Notes under the pieces: generated by a model
Seen by the model: only the letters and a program-made list of their open reading frames with translations
Database searches by the model: none
Told to the model about the DNA's origin: nothing
Translations under genes and position numbers: made by a program
Assembly (NCBI GenBank): GCA_029339195.1
Contig: JAPTJF010000685.1
Span: 1-21,398 of the forward strand
Origin: Micractinium sp. NFX-FRZ
Taxonomy: Eukaryota; Chlorophyta; Trebouxiophyceae; Chlorellales; Chlorellaceae
Direction of reading: 5' to 3'
Length of the DNA: 21,398 nucleotides
Shown: positions 18,209 to 21,398 of the stretch, piece by piece
Position numbering within the stretch: the stretch's first letter is position 1
How the letters are laid out: each line of letters starts with the position of its first letter

Positions 18209-19566
18209 CCCCGCCATGGCGACACACACCTTGCCTGGGCATCCAACTGGTGGCAGATGGCAGGACCGTTGTCATCCTGTGCCTGGAATTGGGCTTGCCT
18301 CGTGACATTCTTGACCTTAAACAGCCTGGTAAGCCGCCAAATTTCAGTTGCTTGCGGGTGTGCGGGTGCCGACGTGATCATGCACGTTGTGTGCTCCGGA
18401 GCAGGCCCGCCATGGGGGTGCGCAGAGGGAGCATGGCAGTGTGTGGCAAGCTTGATGGGGGCGGGATATACTGGCAGACCAAAGAAATGGTGCGACACTC
18501 TACAACACACTCGAACCTTTGCCATCCAACATGCACCATGCCCTGCCATGGTTTTGCAGGCACCAATGCACACGCTCGCCAACATCCACACCCACGAAAA
18601 CAACCACACATACTGGTGCCTGAGGTGAGCAAGGAAAAGTTGTGCTGATCTTGTCTTGCGCCCCACCAGCTGTTGGCAGTGTGAGGGAGGCTAGCCAAGG
18701 CCAAAGATGGTGGTCGTGTCACATGGCTTGGGATTGTGAAAAGAAGGAAGGGACATGGCAGTCACATTTCAGCCATGTGACACGACCACCATCTTTGCAT
18801 CTTGGGTGTTCTCCTTTCCGTTGTCTAGAGCCCTATCGAGCACACCCCTCCATAGATGCGCCCCTCTCTTTGCCGCCCCTCTGTTCTACAGGGCATATGC
18901 CACCGTGGACCTCGCTACGGCGGCTCGGTATGACCGGCGCACTCAACCGTGTGCGACCACGGCGCACAGCCTCATGCATGTATAGCGGTGGCAACCTCAT
19001 GCACACTTTGAGCATGCAATATTGCAGGCCCCTGTAAGCATTGAAGTGTCTTGTGCCTCATGTCTTGGTGCCCCACAGACGTCACAAGGCGTCCAGTAGA
19101 CCTCCTTCGGACGTCTAAAAGTGTCTCATGTCGTGGTGCCCCACAGACGTCACAAGACGTCCTGTAGACCTCCTTCGGATGTCTTAACTGTCTCATGTCG
19201 TAAGACCTGTTAAGGAGGTCTACAGGACGTCTTGCTACAAGACGTCATCAAGACGTCCCCCCTTCCTGCAGTGTGTGTGTGAGCTCCCAAACCAGCCTTT
19301 CATTCACTACACAGCACACAGAGCAGGTGGGCAGGCAGGCAGGCAGGCAAGCAGGCCTGTCCATCCTGGGTGTGCCGGCAGCAGAACCCATCCACATTGC
19401 CTGCTGCTGAGCCCTGAGCGAGTCCCGCTGCAGCGGCGGGGCTTACAGATCTTCAATTGGGCTGACTCCACTCAAGTCCACAAGAGGCAGCGTGGCAACA
19501 GGGCAGACACTCTTTGAGCTCAATGACACGGTCTTCCATCATACAACTAACTCACCGCCGTTGTGA
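18207..19566 (+). CDS. Plus-strand gene with an NNHTYW motif, possibly alginate-lyase-like (tentative)
   Basis: Exon pieces: about 18207-18328 (CLGIQLVADGRTVVILCLEL, then GLPRDILDLKQP; GTAAGC donor); a possible exon ending 18489 (GSMAVCGKLDGGGIYWQTKEM region); 18560-18624 (MHTLANIHTHENNHTYWCL; GTGAGC donor); 18892-18985, joined in phase 2 (AYATVDLATAARYDRRT); and possibly 19449-19566, entered in phase 2 from a donor inside the previous exon (GQTLFELNDTVFHHTTNSPP, TGA). If the last exon is not used, the frame stops at TAG 18983. NNH-S/T-YW is a conserved catalytic-region motif of PL5 alginate lyases. The residues after it here (CLRAYATVDLATA) are compatible with the small helix that follows in that family. 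The rest is not recognised, so the assignment is suggestive only. Exon 18560-18624 and its join to 18892 are the best supported. The introns hold two hairpin repeats. Confidence 0.45.
18702..18797. repeat. 27-nt perfect inverted repeat (hairpin) in an intron
   Basis: Arms 18702-18728 and 18771-18797 are exact reverse complements (starting CAAAGATGGTGGTCGTG), with a 42-nt loop. It lies in the predicted intron 18625-18891 of the plus-strand NNHTYW gene. Confidence 0.95.
19066..19201 (+). repeat. 68-nt tandem duplication
   Basis: Copies start at 19066 and 19134 with TGGTGCCCCACAGACGTCAC. They share GTAGACCTCCTTCGG and TCTCATGTCG with a few substitutions. The first copy carries a variant (CCAGTAGACC for CCTGTAGACC). 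Confidence 0.85.
19153..19234. repeat. 23-nt inverted repeat
   Basis: Arms 19153-19175 (CAAGACGTCCTGTAGACC...) and 19212-19234 are exact reverse complements across a 36-nt loop. The left arm is part of the second copy of the 68-nt tandem duplication, so the structure looks like a third, inverted copy. AAGACGTC motifs continue to about 19257. Confidence 0.95.
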
Positions 19567-19664
19567 GGTACGTTGCGTGCTGGCACGTTAAGCCGGGGAG
19601 TCGGCCTTCAGCGCTGCTGCAGGCCACCACGAACCGAACTAAGCCGGCGCCACCCTTAGTACGC

Positions 19665-19931
19665 TCACTGGCAGCACCCACCAAAGATGGTGGTGATCGC
19701 AGACCTGGGGGTGCCGCAGTTGCAACATGTTGCAAACTTTGGGTGTTGCGCTGCAATCAATTGATGGTGGTGATGATGATGATGATGATGGTGGTCAATT
19801 GATTGCAGCGCAACACCCAAAGTTTGCAACATGTTGGTATCTCCTACTTCCCCTTCCCTCCACTCACCTCGATCGGGCCTTCTTCAGGAAGCGCCGCTCC
19901 TCTCCCTCCTCCTCAGAAATCTCCTCGTCAT
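19665..19931 (-). CDS. Two 3' exons of an unrecognised minus-strand gene, acidic C-terminus
   Basis: Exon 19931-19868 has a clean acceptor (TGTGCAG) and a GTGAGT donor. It encodes DDEEISEEEGEERRFLKKAR. In phase 2 it joins exon 19704-19665 (acceptor CACCCCCAG), giving RSAITTIFGGCCQ and TGA. The acidic run followed by a basic patch suggests a nuclear or nucleic-acid-associated protein, but no family is recognised. The second exon is also open in another frame (GAASERTKGGAGLVRFVVAC) down to a GTGAGT donor, which fits only with a different join. A weak candidate upstream exon ends at about 20070 with AGFK in the right phase. The gene converges tail-to-tail on the plus-strand gene ending at 19566. 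The intron holds a 42-nt inverted repeat. Confidence 0.45.
19723..19836. repeat. 42-nt perfect inverted repeat with a GAT-rich loop
   Basis: Arms 19723-19764 and 19795-19836 are exact reverse complements (left arm starts CAACATGTTGCAAACTTTGG). The 30-nt loop is TGGTGG, then ATG/GAT triplets, then GTGG. A 16-nt palindrome, TTGCAACATGTTGCAA, sits at the outer end (19720-19735). The repeat lies in the predicted intron of the minus-strand gene at 19665-19931. Confidence 0.97.
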
Positions 19932-20371
19932 CTGCACATGGCAAGCGCATTCATAAGGCAACCATTCAGGTTGGATTGATTGACACGGGGCTTGACTTCA
20001 CCGAACAAGCACAGCTTATGCCTGGACACCACACGAGGATGTTCAGCCTGGCTACCACCCTTGAAACCAGCTGTGCAGGCGCAGCGGGCTTGTAGCGCAG
20101 CGCTGCCCCGATGTCAGGCGCACTAGCCCACCGCGGGGCCGGCAGCCCACCGCGGGGCCGGCCTGTTGCCAGCCGGCGGTGGCGGCATTGTAGCGGCAGC
20201 AGCAGCAGCGCCTTCCGCGCCCCTCACGCTCCTCGACATGCGCAGCACCCCTGTGCCCCTCAAGCTGACGTGATAAGCTGCTGCCCGAGCTGCCGCGCGT
20301 GCTGCAGGACCCCAGCGGCCAGGTGCAGGCAGCGCGCGTGGGGGCGCAATGTGGGGGGAGATGCGGGGGCG
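19932..20371. other. Stretch with unresolved exons on both strands
   Basis: A 19-nt tandem repeat AGCCCACCGCGGGGCCGGC (about 20126-20163) occurs twice. Plus frames in 20230-20340 (TLLDMRSTPVPLKLT; LLPELPRVLQDPSGQVQAAR) look coding and could be upstream exons of the right-edge gene. Minus frames near 20070-20110 could be an upstream exon of the minus gene ending at 19665. No consistent phase-matched model was found for either. Confidence 0.35.
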
Positions 20372-21398
20372 GCGCCGGCGGACCAGGCGGGGGCGCGCTG
20401 GGTAGTGGACACAATGCTGCGCAACATCTGGTGCGCACGGGAAAGCGGGGCTGTCTGTTTGTATTTGTGAGCTTTACATCTTCTGGTGTACAACTTTTGC
20501 ATGTGCAACCAAATGTCTGGTGCGCATGCCTGGGCCAGCGAGCAAGCCTGCAGCGTGCATGGCGGTGTGTTTGCCTTGCCCTTTCTGCTTCTCTGCCTGC
20601 GTGCTGTTGCCGGGATGATGGACAGGGGCCTGTGCAGCATGAGCGGACGTCAATCACATGTTGACTGGCATGACACTGCAGGCACATGGGCTTTTGCCGT
20701 GTTGCTGTCTGGCGCCTGCCCCGCCCCGCTCCTGCCCCACTTTCCAAACAAGTGAGCACTAAGCACTCACACCTCATCACTCACGATGCAGGCACGTGAG
20801 GTTTATTGCCGTGATGCTGTCGGATGCGTGCATCATCCACGCATCCCGCCACCCCGCCGACGCCGGCCTGTCCTGCTTTGCCCAGCCCTTTGAGGGGCGG
20901 GGCACGCCCTGGGCATCAAACCTGACAAGTGAGTGATTGAGTTAGTTAGTTGGGGGTAAGGGGACGGCGTGGGGGGTGGAGGGGTGAAGGCCGTGGATGG
21001 GATGTGGGTGGGCGAAGATCGGGGCGGGGTTTGGACGCAGACGGGTGCCTTGGCTGTATTCCTTGTCGGCTTCCTCACCCCATGCTCTCAGGCTGCAATC
21101 TTCTTCTCCCGAGTGAGTGGGTAAGGGGCGGGGGGGGTAAGGGTCTTGTAGGGTGTCATGCAGGTGGGCGAAAAGTGGTGGTGGGGCGGCGGTGCAGCAG
21201 TGAAATGGGGGATGCCGGGCCTCCGCACCCCTGATGCCGCTTCCTGTGCTGCTCCCACTCACCCTCCCTCATCCTCCCTCCCTCTCTCCCTCTCCCTCCC
21301 TCTCCCCCTCCCGCCCACCTGGCTGCACTGCCTGGCAATCAGAATGTTGCACTGCCACTCCATGCTTCCCACCCATCTCACCTGCAGGCATTGCCCAC
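20372..21398 (+). CDS. Unrecognised plus-strand gene running off the right edge (partial)
   Basis: The exon ending 20466 reads ARWVVDTMLRNIWCARESGA, then VCLY, before a GTGAGC donor; its left boundary is uncertain. In phase 2 it joins exon 20792-20928 (acceptor GATGCAG), which reads LHVRFIAVMLSDACIIHASR, then HPADAGLSCFAQPF and EGRGTPWASNLT, before GTGAGT. A possible 21-nt exon, 21092-21112 (CTCTCAG acceptor, GTGAGT donor), keeps phase 1 and adds SCNLLLP. A last exon may open at about 21388 (CACCTGCAG) and is cut by the window. Exon 20792-20928 is the most secure. The protein has no clear membrane segment apart from the hydrophobic FIAVMLSDACII. No family is recognised. A shorter copy of the main exon lies at 20682-20751. 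Confidence 0.5.
20682..20751 (+). pseudogene. Shortened duplicate of the adjacent exon
   Basis: GCACATGGGCTTTTGCCGTG resembles the start of exon 20792-20928 (GCACGTGAGGTTTATTGCCG), and AVLLSGAC matches AVMLSDAC in the aligned frame. Both copies keep the acceptor TGCAG and a donor of the form ACAA followed by GTGAG. The copy is 70 nt against 137 nt, with the middle lost, and its length breaks the reading phase. It is probably a decayed exon duplicate. Confidence 0.65.
21249..21318 (+). repeat. Pyrimidine tract (CCCTCT)n
   Basis: A C/T-only stretch of CTCCCTC-type units lies in the last visible intron of the right-edge gene. It may serve as an extended polypyrimidine tract or be a simple repeat. 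Confidence 0.85.

Noticed and set aside
18148..18666. 172-residue minus-strand frame opposite the NNHTYW gene
   Set aside because: The plus strand has phase-matched splice sites and more protein-like sequence; the minus frame is a shadow.
1..21398. rRNA, tRNA, transposase, reverse transcriptase or viral genes
   Set aside because: Scanning both strands by eye showed no recognisable conserved blocks of any of these; short tRNAs could still be missed without a covariance search.

Overview
The window reads as nuclear DNA of an intron-rich green alga, probably a chlorophyte of the Chlorophyceae/Volvocales type. The species cannot be named from sequence alone. The evidence is GC-rich DNA full of CAG/CTG runs, GCAGG microsatellites and pyrimidine tracts, short coding exons split by introns of about 45 to 400 nt, and a SUMO-activating enzyme whose C-terminal half follows the plant version. 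Nearly every long open frame is a GC-driven shadow. Genes were therefore rebuilt exon by exon from splice signals, reading phase and amino-acid sense.

Layout, left to right. 1-2.1 kb: mostly noncoding, with two joined minus-strand exons (776-1088). 2131-3753 (minus): a complete four-exon gene for a 257-residue protein of unknown family. 3.75-5.6 kb: GC-rich, low-complexity DNA with a doubtful Ala-rich minus frame. 5868-8612 (plus): a seven-exon multipass membrane protein of unknown family. 9110-14423 (minus): the best-supported gene, UBA2/SAE2, the catalytic subunit of the SUMO E1, rebuilt as 14 exons and 709 residues. 14.4-17.4 kb: mostly noncoding, with an isolated minus exon, a minisatellite and pyrimidine tracts. 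17.5-18.1 kb: first exons of a minus gene, divergent from a plus gene (about 18.2-19.6 kb) that carries an NNHTYW motif recalling polysaccharide lyases of the alginate-lyase family. This plus gene converges on the 3' exons of a minus gene (19665-19931). 20.37 kb to the right edge: a plus gene with a duplicated exon, running off the window.

Two themes stand out. First, decayed or shortened copies of exons lie in introns next to the originals: twice in UBA2 and once in the right-edge gene. Second, three perfect or near-perfect inverted repeats (arms of 42, 27 and 23 nt) fall within 1.2 kb (18.70-19.84 kb), each inside a predicted intron, and two share the 14-mer CCAAAGATGGTGGT in or beside them. 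UBA2 also needs three GC-AG introns to keep its conserved frame.

Only UBA2 has a firm function. In the cell it pairs with SAE1, adenylates SUMO, holds it as a thioester and passes it to the E2 UBC9. The other genes show no obvious functional link to it or to each other.
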